Positions 1 to 5,436 of a stretch of DNA of 5,436 nt are shown piece after piece (within the stretch, counting starts at the first letter, position 1; each line of letters starts with the position of its first letter). The stretch comes from Candidatus Krumholzibacteriia bacterium (GTDB lineage Bacteria > Krumholzibacteriota > Krumholzibacteriia > Krumholzibacteriales > Krumholzibacteriaceae), in assembly GCA_026387805.1 (NCBI GenBank), contig JAPLKY010000303.1:1-5436 (forward strand). Reading direction: 5' to 3'. Both the position numbers and the translations under genes were made by a program. The notes under the pieces were generated by a model. That model did no database searches. It was given only the letters and a program-made list of their open reading frames with translations, and was not told the DNA's origin.

Positions 1-2010
1 CTGCGCCTTGTAGAGGATCTTCTTGCCGTCGGCGGAGAGGTCGTAGCCGTCGATGCCGCTCATGACCTCGCTCGCCTCGCGCTTCTTCAAATCGAATGTC
101 ATGAGCGTCGCCTGGGAGGTAGCGGCCGCGTCGTCATCCCCGAGAACCGGAAGCTCGGGTATCCGGACGTAGTAGATACTGCCCGAGGCCGCGTTGAGGC
201 CGAAGTAGTTCCCCGGTTCGATCGGGAGCGCGACGATGCGGCTCTCGAACCCCTCGATGTCGATCTTGACGTCCTTCGGCTTGTCGGCGTCCCCGTCCTT
301 CTTGTCCGCGTCTTCCTTCTTTGCGTCGTCTTTCTTTGCGTCGCTCTCGTCCTTCTTGTCTTTTTCCTTCACGACTTCTTCCTCGTCGCTCTCGGGAGCG
401 AGCGGGGAAGGCGTGTCGGCCTGGAGCGTTGCGATGCAGACGTCCGAGGCGAGAACGTAGGTGAAATTATCCTCGAAGCGGCTGAACTGCGGGTACCAGC
501 TCCGGTTCGAGTTGAAGTAGAGGTATTTCCCGTCGGGATCGAAGACGGGGTTGTAGTCGTCGCTGAAGCCGCTCGTGAGGCGGTCGATCTTGCCGCCTTC
601 GATCGAGTAGAGGTAAAGCGAGCCGAAGTTGTTGTCCCCGGCCTTCGCGAAGGCGATCCACTTGCTGTCGGGTGACCAGGAGAAATCGTAGATGTCGTTG
701 ATCTCGCTCTTGTCGATCTTCTTCAGGTCCTTTTTCTCGGTATCGATGTAGTAGAGCGTCCAGGTCTGGTCGGCGAATGCGATCTTCTTGCTGTCGGGAG
801 ACCACAGGAGCCGCCACGGCCATCCCTTGTAGCCCTTCGTTACCTGGACCTCTTCGTTCTTGCCCTCGGGATCGCGCAGGCAGATCTCGTACTCGCCGCT
901 CCGGTCGGAAAGGTACGCGATCCACTTTCCGTCGGGCGACCACACGGGGGCGCGCTCCCTGATGCCCTGCGTTTTCGTGATGTTGCGCCATTCCCCCTTC
1001 TCCGCGGGGATGGTGAAAATATCGCCGCGCGCTTCGACGACCGCGCGCTTGCCGGTGCGCGATATCGCGAAGTCGCCGATCGAGGCGCCGACCTTCTTGA
1101 GCGACGGCCGGGCAAGGATGAGATCGCTCGGAATCTCCACGTCGATCTTCTTCGTCTTCTCGGTCTTGAGATCGAGAACGTAGAGGAATCCGCCGTTCTC
1201 ATAGACGATGGCGTCTCCGCCGATGCTCGGCCATTTCACGTCGAACTCGTCGTGATTGGTGACCTTGCGGACCTTCTTCGTCGCGAGATCGATGCAGAAG
1301 ATATTCATCGTGTGGTCGCGGTCCGATATGAAGTAGACGCTGTTCTTGTACCACATCGGGAAGCCGTCGAAACCGGCGAAATCGGTGAGCCGCTCGGACG
1401 TGTTCTTCTCGAGGTCGTAGAGCCAGACGTCCTGCTGCATGCCGCCCTGGTAGCGCTTCCACGTTCTGCTCTCGGTCTCCATCCGGTTGTACGCGATCTT
1501 CTTTCCGTCGGGAGAGAACGAGGTGAGCCCGCCCTCGAAGAGCGGAAGCACGTCGGGGAATCCGCCCTTCGCGTCGATGAGGAAGAGACGGCTGTACCGC
1601 GGCCCCGGATTCGTTTTGCTCAGCATATTCGAGCGAAAGAGCACCTTCTCGCCCGTCGGGTACCATTCGACGACGTAGTCGCCGGCCGGATCGAAGGTGA
1701 GGCGGGTCGGCGCCCCGCCGTCCGCGGGCATCACGAACGCGTCGGAGTTGCCGTCATAGGATCCCGTGAAGGCGATCTGCCTTCCGTCGGGGGAGAACTT
1801 CGGCAGGAACTCGTAGCCGGTGTGCGTCGTGAGGCGGCTCGCCATGCCCCCGCCGGACGGAACGACCCACAGGTCCCCTCCATACACGAATACGATCTTG
1901 TCCCCGCTGATGTCGGGGTAGCGCATGAGTCGACCCTCGGGCGCCGCCTGCAGCGTGCCGACTCCGAGAATCACGAGAAGCACCAGGACGAAGAATCCCC
2001 TCGTACCCAT
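1..2010 (-). CDS. Tricorn protease homologue (S41-type), N-terminal part, runs off the window
   Basis: The visible 670 residues are the propeller part of a secreted tricorn-like serine protease, a family that degrades peptides; the catalytic half would lie beyond base 1. Residues 1-22 form a Sec signal peptide (MGTRGF, then a Leu/Val-rich core ending LQA before APEG), so the product should be exported to the periplasm or cell surface, unlike archaeal cytosolic tricorn. WD40/TolB-like blade motifs recur: SPDGR at 73, SPDGK at 166 and 358, SPDSK at 404 and 446, DPDGK at 491, SADGK at 659. Segments such as YPDISGDKIVFVYGGDLW (31-48) and RYQGGMQQDVWLYD (187-199) look typical of the family. A Lys/Asp/Glu-rich linker lies at about 541-580. 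The frame is open to the window edge. ATG at 2008-2010 is chosen because AAAGGAG precedes it by six bases and the signal peptide begins there. The PDZ and catalytic domains are not visible, so protease activity is inferred from the family. Confidence 0.93.
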   Translation of the reverse strand, partial: MGTRGFFVLVLLVILGVGTLQAAPEGRLMRYPDISGDKIVFVYGGDLWVVPSGGGMASRLTTHTGYEFLPKFSPDGRQIAFTGSYDGNSDAFVMPADGGAPTRLTFDPAGDYVVEWYPTGEKVLFRSNMLSKTNPGPRYSRLFLIDAKGGFPDVLPLFEGGLTSFSPDGKKIAYNRMETESRTWKRYQGGMQQDVWLYDLEKNTSERLTDFAGFDGFPMWYKNSVYFISDRDHTMNIFCIDLATKKVRKVTNHDEFDVKWPSIGGDAIVYENGGFLYVLDLKTEKTKKIDVEIPSDLILARPSLKKVGASIGDFAISRTGKRAVVEARGDIFTIPAEKGEWRNITKTQGIRERAPVWSPDGKWIAYLSDRSGEYEICLRDPEGKNEEVQVTKGYKGWPWRLLWSPDSKKIAFADQTWTLYYIDTEKKDLKKIDKSEINDIYDFSWSPDSKWIAFAKAGDNNFGSLYLYSIEGGKIDRLTSGFSDDYNPVFDPDGKYLYFNSNRSWYPQFSRFEDNFTYVLASDVCIATLQADTPSPLAPESDEEEVVKEKDKKDESDAKKDDAKKEDADKKDGDADKPKDVKIDIEGFESRIVALPIEPGNYFGLNAASGSIYYVRIPELPVLGDDDAAATSQATLMTFDLKKREASEVMSGIDGYDLSADGKKILYKAQ
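271..390 (-). repeat. Low-complexity Lys/Asp/Glu coding tract in the tricorn homologue
   Basis: The minus strand is purine-rich here and encodes residues 541-580, made almost only of D, K, E and A. Short imperfect units such as DAKKD, DAKKE and DADKK recur, and the bases GACGCAAAGAA occur twice, 15 bases apart. The tract sits between a propeller blade and the segment starting KIDIEGFESRI, so it is probably a flexible, exposed charged linker. Similar charged linkers are familiar in bacterial tricorn homologues from memory; no alignment was made. Confidence 0.75.
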
Positions 2011-2147
2011 CTGTAACTCCTTTCGAGGAAAAGGGTTGGGTGTTTCTTGGCCGGTTTGGATGCTAGAGAGCGCCGGTATAATTACTAATACCTCTATGGC
2101 GGGCAAATAGTTTCAAGAAATGCGTTCGGCGGTTCGCCCCGCTTTGC
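2011..2147 (-). other. Gap between the lyase and tricorn genes; no clear terminator or promoter
   Basis: Read on the minus strand after the lyase TGA, there is only a weak GC-rich inverted repeat (GGCG-AAC-CGCC, about 2126-2136) with no T-run behind it. It is therefore not a convincing intrinsic terminator. An AT-rich patch (TATTAGTAATTATACC) could hold a -10 element, but no -35 box stands at a normal distance; TTGAAA is 20 bases before TATTAG. Co-transcription from the lyase, or a weak or alternative-sigma promoter, are both possible. Confidence 0.4.
2017..2023 (-). promoter_or_regulatory. Ribosome binding site of the tricorn homologue
   Basis: The minus strand reads AAAGGAG, then six bases (TTACAG), then ATG. 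This near-consensus Shine-Dalgarno site fixes the start of the tricorn-like gene. Confidence 0.8.
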
Positions 2148-3671
2148 TCAGCCGAGATCCCCGACCTCTTTCTCCACCTCTTCCAGGATCTCGCACGATT
2201 TCACGAGCTCCTTCATGCGGGTGTGATCCGGGTAGAGGGGACGGTCGATTTCGAGGAACTTGACGTGGCGGCGGACGACTTCCTTCGCCTTCGCCGTGCC
2301 GCGGCCGAGCTTGAACTCCCTGAAATCGAGCGCCTGCGCCGCCGCCATGAACTCGATTCCGAGCACGCCGTAGGCGTTGTCGAGAATCTGGAAGTTCTTG
2401 ATCGCGGTGTTCATGCCCATCGAGACGAAATCCTCCTGGTCCGCGGCGGCCGGGATCGACTGGATCGACGCCGGCATACAGAGGATACGCTGTTCGACGA
2501 TCTGCATGTCGGCTGTGTACTGGCTGAGCATCAGCCCCGAGAACATTCCGGCGCCCTTCGTGAGGAAGGCGGGGAGCCCGACGCTCAAGGCGGGATTGTT
2601 CAGCCGGTTCATCCGGCGCTCGGACATGACGCTCACCATCGTGACGGCCGCGCTGATCATGTCCATTGGAAGGCTCACCGGGGTGCCCTGGAAGTTCGCG
2701 CCGGAAAGGGTGAGATTCTTCTCGGCGAAGAAGATCGGGTTGTCGCCGACGCCGTTGAGCTCGATCTCGACCTGCGAGCGCGCCCACGCGACCGCGTCGT
2801 GCGTGGCCCCGATCACCTGCGGGGTCGAGCGCATCGAGTAGGCGTCCTGGACCTTGGTCTTCGCCTTTCCCTCGACGACGTCCCCGCCCGCGACGAGCTT
2901 CAGGATCGATTTCGCCGAGCGGACGGCGCCCGGGAAGCCGCGCACCTCGTGGAGGAGCGGCGTGTAGGGCTTCATGTTTGCGATGAGCGCCTCGAGCGTC
3001 ATCCCCGCGGCGATCTCCGCCTGCTTGAGCCAGCGGTTCGTATCGTACAGCATGAGGCCGCTCATGGCGGTCAGCAGGTTCGAACCGTTGATCGCGGCGA
3101 GGCCGTCGCGCGCCTCGAGCCCGGGAACCGGGATGCCGGCGCGTCTCATCGCCTCGGCCCCCTCGAGGAGCTCTCCCTTGTAGTACGCGCGGCCCTCGCC
3201 GAGAAGCAGAAGCGCGATCTGCGACATCGGGGCGAGATCCCCCGAGGCGCCGACGGAGCCCTTCTGGCAGACGAAGGGGATGACCCCCTTGTTGAGCATC
3301 TCCGCGTAGGTGAGCGCGATCTCGGGGCGGTTCCCCGAGTGTCCCTTGGAAAGAACGTTGATGCGCCCGGTCATCGCGCCGCGAACGTACTCGATCGGGG
3401 CGGGGTCGCCGATTCCGGCCGCATGATTGTAGATGAGATACTTCTGGAAGTCCTTGACCTGGTCGTCGTTCAGCACGACCTCGGAGAATTCGCCGATGCC
3501 GGTGTTCACGCCGTACATAATCTCGTGCGCCTTGATCTTCTTCTCGAGCATGGCGCGGCACGTCTTCATGCGCTCGATCGCTTCGGGAGCGATCTCCACC
3601 TTCTCGCCGTGTCGCGCGATCCGTACGAGCTTCTCGAGCGTGAGCCCGGTGCCGTCGATGATGATAGCCAA
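2148..3671 (-). CDS. MIO-type aromatic amino acid ammonia-lyase (histidine ammonia-lyase group)
   Basis: Enzymes of this family remove ammonia from histidine, phenylalanine or tyrosine to give the unsaturated acid (urocanate from histidine), using a self-formed MIO group; a few relatives are aminomutases. The 507-residue length matches bacterial HAL. The MIO triad is A142-S143-G144 in GSVGASGDLAPM. Other active-site positions line up with Pseudomonas HAL: Y53 in YGVNTGIG, N82-H83 in NHAAGIG, N195 in INGSN, Q275/Y278/R281 in QDAYSMR, F327 in NFQGTP, E413 in QEDFVSMG. NH in place of HAL's usual SH, and NFQG in place of NFHAEP, make the substrate uncertain. It should be cytoplasmic and tetrameric, as is known for the family. 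No hutU, hutI or hutG is next to it, so I withhold the name hutH. The start is TTG: an in-frame TGA lies at 3699-3701, no ATG falls between, and a strong ribosome binding site precedes it. Confidence 0.95.
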   Translation of the reverse strand: MAIIIDGTGLTLEKLVRIARHGEKVEIAPEAIERMKTCRAMLEKKIKAHEIMYGVNTGIGEFSEVVLNDDQVKDFQKYLIYNHAAGIGDPAPIEYVRGAMTGRINVLSKGHSGNRPEIALTYAEMLNKGVIPFVCQKGSVGASGDLAPMSQIALLLLGEGRAYYKGELLEGAEAMRRAGIPVPGLEARDGLAAINGSNLLTAMSGLMLYDTNRWLKQAEIAAGMTLEALIANMKPYTPLLHEVRGFPGAVRSAKSILKLVAGGDVVEGKAKTKVQDAYSMRSTPQVIGATHDAVAWARSQVEIELNGVGDNPIFFAEKNLTLSGANFQGTPVSLPMDMISAAVTMVSVMSERRMNRLNNPALSVGLPAFLTKGAGMFSGLMLSQYTADMQIVEQRILCMPASIQSIPAAADQEDFVSMGMNTAIKNFQILDNAYGVLGIEFMAAAQALDFREFKLGRGTAKAKEVVRRHVKFLEIDRPLYPDHTRMKELVKSCEILEEVEKEVGDLG

Positions 3672-3675
3672 TGCG

Positions 3676-3682
3676 ACCTCCC
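3676..3682 (-). promoter_or_regulatory. Strong ribosome binding site deciding a TTG start of the lyase
   Basis: The minus strand reads GGGAGGT, then CGCA, then TTG. This near-perfect Shine-Dalgarno site, together with the upstream in-frame stop and the lack of any ATG until codon 35, makes TTG the start codon. The strong site may offset the weak start codon. Confidence 0.8.
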
Positions 3683-3726
3683 TGATCGAATTATCTCTTC
3701 AGCGAAGCGAGATTGAACTCGTTTCC

Positions 3727-3747
3727 ATATTGCTAGATATGCAATAT
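3727..3747. repeat. Perfect inverted repeat in the lyase leader, operator-like
   Basis: ATATTGC (3727-3733) and GCAATAT (3741-3747) are exact inverted arms of seven bases around a seven-base centre (TAGATAT). The dyad is AT-rich inside GC-rich DNA and lies 56 bases before the lyase start, which fits the size of a dimeric regulator's operator. On the minus strand it would also overlap a candidate -10 (CATATC, 3736-3741) placed 17 bases behind a TGGACA box (3759-3764). A hairpin in the leader RNA is the alternative. No regulator gene is visible. Confidence 0.45.
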
Positions 3748-3783
3748 TTGCCGCCGCCTGTCCATAGGAAACGCATCAGGCCC

Positions 3784-3792
3784 ATCATAACA
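3784..3792 (-). promoter_or_regulatory. Candidate extended -10 promoter element for the lyase
   Basis: The minus strand reads TGT then TATGAT, an extended -10 form (TGn followed by five of six consensus bases). No good -35 box lies 16-18 bases upstream, which is tolerable for extended -10 promoters. Transcription from here would give a leader of roughly 105 bases containing the 3727-3747 inverted repeat. It is a weak call from sequence alone and competes with the TGGACA/CATATC pair nearer the gene. Confidence 0.3.
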
Positions 3793-3823
3793 GATTGAAA
3801 TGGAATGAGTTGACGGTCATTCG

Positions 3824-3853
3824 CGATAGGGGGCGGCAGAGAGAGGCCTATCG
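3824..3853. repeat. Inverted repeat across the lipoprotein stop codon
   Basis: CGATAGG (3824-3830) pairs exactly with CCTATCG (3847-3853) around a 16-base loop. The right arm contains the TAG stop of the lipoprotein gene (3848-3850). On the transcript this could fold as a hairpin at the 3' end of the message. No T-run follows, so it is not a standard intrinsic terminator. Seven-base arms over this span can arise by chance. Confidence 0.3.
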
Positions 3854-5167
3854 AGGCACGACGCCGAGCACGGCGCACGCCCCCTCGACGCAACCGACGC
3901 GCGGAGGCAGCACGAACATGCAATCGGAGTAGATAGAGTAGCGGCGGTTGAAGCCGTCGTTGAACGCGTTGTATCTGGAGACGAGGTACTTGAGAAAACC
4001 CGTGTCGACCGTCGCGGTCGAATAGACCAGATACTCCCAGACGCCGCCGCACGGCTTGGCGCCGAGCCCGATATATCGGCATTCGCCGTCCCCGCCGCAC
4101 GAAGGGGTGGCGATGCGCGCGAGGATATCCTTCCGCATGGCTTCGAGCTTCGCCCTGTCTCCCTCCACCGTGCCCTGGTATCCCCAGGGATAATGCGGCC
4201 GGTACGCGCAGACCATTCCCCTCGGAATGGCCGCGAGGTCCGCCGGGAATTCCAGCCGCTCGTCTCCGGGCGGCACGTAGAGCTCGACGAATCGGATCGT
4301 GTACGAGCGCGGCTCGAGATTCCGGATCTCGAAACACAGCGTGTAGAGACAGCTGCAGTCGCATATCGACTGTTCCTCGCGCTCGACGATCGTGATCGTG
4401 TCGTTCTGAATTCGTATGTCCGCCCCGATATCTCCGGGGCAGCAGTTGAAGGCGGCGTTGATGTGGTCGAGGATGAGGACACGCTCGGCGTCGGAGTACC
4501 GCCAATCGGCGCATGACATGTCGCCGGGAACGTCGGGTTTCGCTATCGGGGTCGTGCCCCCTCCGGAACTGCAATCAGTGCGCCATACGAGGATTCCATA
4601 GGGCTCCGTGCCGCTTCCGGAGCTCCACGGATATGTCGTGCGCTCGACGCAGAAGGTGTCCGAAGGCGAGGCGGACAGATCGATCGTCGCGCGCAGCGGT
4701 TCGTCCGTCTCGTTTATATATGGTTCGATAAAGACAATCGCATACGTTCCGGCCTGAAGGTTCTCGAAGCGGTACTCGAGATCGTACAGGCAGAGGCAGT
4801 GGCACGCCGGCCCGGATTCGCGCTCGACGATCGTGATCGTGTCGTTCGCGAAAGAGATATCCGCCGTGATCTCGCCGGGGCAGCAGTTGAAGGCGGCGTT
4901 GACGTGCCGGATGGACAGTGTATGCGCATCCTCGAGCCGGTACCTGAAGCAGTCCTCGGCGTCGGGCGCTTCCGAGCCGATGGGCGCCACCTTTGCCTTA
5001 CATCCGGAACTGCGCACGAGCGCGGCGTTCGGTTTCATGGACCCCCCGGGCTTCGTCGGCGTTTCAGTGTCGCAGCCGGGAGCAAAAGTCAGGAAAGAGA
5101 CGGCCGCGAAGGCGATCGCCGCGGCGGTGATCATAGCGAATTGGTTACCGTGGATTCTCTGGAGCAT
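3848..5167 (-). CDS. Cys-rich putative lipoprotein with two tandem CC...CxCxC modules and a KPCGG domain
   Basis: I recognise no named family; function unknown. Residues 10-31 are hydrophobic and end APGC, giving a probable though imperfect lipobox with C32 as the lipid-bearing Cys (Pro at -2 is unusual); D33 follows. After a Thr/Pro/Gly linker come two copies of one module, about 73-182 and 219-329, sharing HxNAAFNCCPG, ADI, NDTITIVERE, CxCxCLY, a tail of alternating hydrophobic residues, and a closing Cys and YPW. Seven Cys recur per copy. The C-terminal part (about 335-439) differs: it begins with a charged helix-like stretch, then CGGDGECRYIGLGAKPCGG, WEYLVYS, SDCMFVLPPR and two last Cys. 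The mature protein has 24 Cys, which fits disulfide bonding or metal binding outside the cytoplasm. ATG at 5165-5167 is preceded by AGGGGA and a good promoter; M12 lacks a ribosome binding site. It is certainly a gene, since the repeated protein motifs are conserved, but its role is not inferable. Confidence 0.9.
   Translation of the reverse strand: MLQRIHGNQFAMITAAAIAFAAVSFLTFAPGCDTETPTKPGGSMKPNAALVRSSGCKAKVAPIGSEAPDAEDCFRYRLEDAHTLSIRHVNAAFNCCPGEITADISFANDTITIVERESGPACHCLCLYDLEYRFENLQAGTYAIVFIEPYINETDEPLRATIDLSASPSDTFCVERTTYPWSSGSGTEPYGILVWRTDCSSGGGTTPIAKPDVPGDMSCADWRYSDAERVLILDHINAAFNCCPGDIGADIRIQNDTITIVEREEQSICDCSCLYTLCFEIRNLEPRSYTIRFVELYVPPGDERLEFPADLAAIPRGMVCAYRPHYPWGYQGTVEGDRAKLEAMRKDILARIATPSCGGDGECRYIGLGAKPCGGVWEYLVYSTATVDTGFLKYLVSRYNAFNDGFNRRYSIYSDCMFVLPPRVGCVEGACAVLGVVPR
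4181..4513 (-). repeat. Second copy of the duplicated Cys module (residues 219-329)
   Basis: It encodes the second unit: C219, then HINAAFNCCPGDI (235-247), NDTITIVERE (255-264), CDCSCLYTL (269-277), C320 and YPW (326-328). Bases 4377-4406 (30 bases) and 4434-4461 (28 bases) are identical to the first copy. An extra C278 is private to this copy. A Ser/Gly/Thr/Pro linker (200-216) separates the units. Confidence 0.9.
4622..4951 (-). repeat. First copy of the duplicated Cys module (residues 73-182)
   Basis: It encodes the first unit: C73, then HVNAAFNCCPGEI (88-100), NDTITIVERE (108-117), CHCLCLYDL (122-130), C173 and YPW (179-181). Two stretches match the second copy base for base: 4818-4847 and 4875-4902, each shifted by exactly 441 bases (147 codons) from its partner. 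Confidence 0.9.
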
Positions 5168-5174
5168 ACGGGTG

Positions 5175-5180
5175 TCCCCT
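5175..5180 (-). promoter_or_regulatory. Ribosome binding site of the lipoprotein gene
   Basis: The minus strand reads AGGGGA seven bases before ATG. It is a partial Shine-Dalgarno match, weaker than those of the lyase and tricorn genes, but the only candidate at a suitable distance. Confidence 0.55.
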
Positions 5181-5201
5181 ACGTGATGGGTCTACATAAG
5201 A

Positions 5202-5230
5202 AAGATAAGCCGTTTCCATGCGGGCGTCAA
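5202..5230 (-). promoter_or_regulatory. Sigma70-like promoter of the lipoprotein gene
   Basis: The minus strand has TTGACG (5225-5230, five of six -35 bases), exactly 17 bases, then TATCTT (5202-5207, four of six -10 bases). Transcription would begin near 5195, giving a leader of about 28 bases before the ATG. It lies in the 83-base gap after the radical SAM gene, so the lipoprotein is probably its own transcription unit. Confidence 0.6.
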
Positions 5231-5250
5231 TGGCGGTCTCGCGCGCGGAA

Positions 5251-5436
5251 TCAGAGCCCTCGCATCCACTCATCCCTCAAGCACACGTCAGGATTCTTGA
5301 GAGCGGCGTCGATCTCGGCGAGAAGCCGCTCCTTGTCGCCGAGGAGCGTTCCCGCGAGCGCGAGGTAGTTCGAAGCGTGGTTGCTGCGGAAGACGCACTT
5401 GTCCGTCTCGAGCCCCGCGACGAGCTCGCGGAGCTC
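5251..5436 (-). CDS. Probable radical SAM protein, C-terminal 61 residues, start outside the window
   Basis: Only the tail is present, ending at TGA (5251-5253). It reads FRSNHASNYLALAGTLLGDK (16-35 of the fragment), then LLAEIDAALKNP and finally EWMRGL. From memory, an FRSNHASNYLPL...DK..LL..ID.AL tail ending in RGL is typical of a group of uncharacterised bacterial radical SAM proteins, which use a 4Fe-4S cluster and S-adenosylmethionine. The CxxxCxxC cluster motif and the rest of the barrel would lie beyond base 5436, so family membership rests on the tail alone and substrate cannot be guessed. The frame is open from the window edge to the stop. No intrinsic terminator is seen behind it, and the next gene's -35 box begins 20 bases past the stop. 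Confidence 0.75.
   Translation of the reverse strand, partial: ELRELVAGLETDKCVFRSNHASNYLALAGTLLGDKERLLAEIDAALKNPDVCLRDEWMRGL

Noticed and set aside
1252..2016. Plus-strand open frame of 254 codons opposite the tricorn gene
   Set aside because: It is antisense to conserved propeller coding sequence and shows no motif; a shadow of codon bias.
2077..2082. Perfect TATAAT on the plus strand
   Set aside because: No -35 box stands at a suitable distance (TTGGCC is 24 bases away), and transcription would run antisense into the lyase gene.
2113..2140. GC-rich inverted repeat just after the lyase stop as a terminator
   Set aside because: The stem is only four bases or needs a bulge, and no T-run follows on the minus strand.
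2113..3561. Minus-strand open frame of 482 codons in another frame of the lyase
   Set aside because: It is an Arg/Gly/Pro-rich out-of-frame shadow with no recognisable domain, fully overlapping the real lyase frame.
2223..3716. Plus-strand open frame of 497 codons opposite the lyase
   Set aside because: It lies antisense to a gene with an unmistakable family match, and its product is an Arg/Asp/Val/Leu-rich low-complexity string typical of the opposite strand of GC-rich genes.
3699..4574. Minus-strand open frame of 291 codons overlapping the lipoprotein gene and the lyase leader
   Set aside because: It is Arg-rich and lacks domains. The overlapping lipoprotein frame shows duplicated conserved protein motifs, so that frame is the real one.
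4181..4951. Repeats as a CRISPR array or mobile element
   Set aside because: There are only two copies, in frame within one coding sequence and 441 bases apart, with conserved protein motifs; this is an internal domain duplication.
4799..5368. Plus-strand open frame of 189 codons across the lipoprotein N-terminus and the radical SAM tail
   Set aside because: It is antisense to two supported genes and to their promoter region, with no recognisable content.

Overview
The window is GC-rich bacterial DNA (around 60 percent by eye, not counted). It carries four genes, all on the minus strand, and two run off the window ends. In transcription order, from high to low coordinates, they are: the C-terminal end of a probable radical SAM protein (5251-5436); a Cys-rich putative lipoprotein of 439 residues built on an internal duplication (3848-5167); a complete 507-residue MIO-type aromatic amino acid ammonia-lyase of the histidine ammonia-lyase group (2148-3671); and the first 670 residues of a secreted tricorn-protease homologue (1-2010). 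No rRNA, tRNA, CRISPR array, insertion sequence or phage gene is visible, and no gap between genes exceeds about 180 bases.

Organism: the secreted tricorn homologue with a Lys/Asp-rich linker, a lipoprotein with tandem Cys-rich modules, strong Shine-Dalgarno sites and an E. coli-like -35/-10 promoter together suggest a Gram-negative bacterium. It could belong to the Bacteroidetes/FCB-like group or a GC-rich candidate phylum of that neighbourhood (Eisenbacteria- or Krumholzibacteria-like). This is inference from gene style only; no phylogenetic marker is present.

Layout: the gaps between genes are 83, 176 and 137 bases. The lipoprotein gene has its own well-spaced promoter (TTGACG, 17 bases, TATCTT) directly behind the radical SAM gene. 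The lyase gene has a long leader with a perfect 21-base inverted repeat and a TTG start behind a very strong ribosome binding site. The tricorn gene follows the lyase with no clear terminator between them, so the two might share a transcript. Nothing shows that the four products act in one pathway. The lyase and the protease could both serve peptide and amino acid scavenging (proteolysis in the periplasm, deamination in the cytoplasm), but no hut or other catabolic partner is seen.

The least ordinary parts are the lipoprotein's duplicated CC...CxCxC module fused to a different Cys-rich C-terminal domain, and the lyase active site, which mixes histidine-lyase and phenylalanine/tyrosine-lyase signatures.
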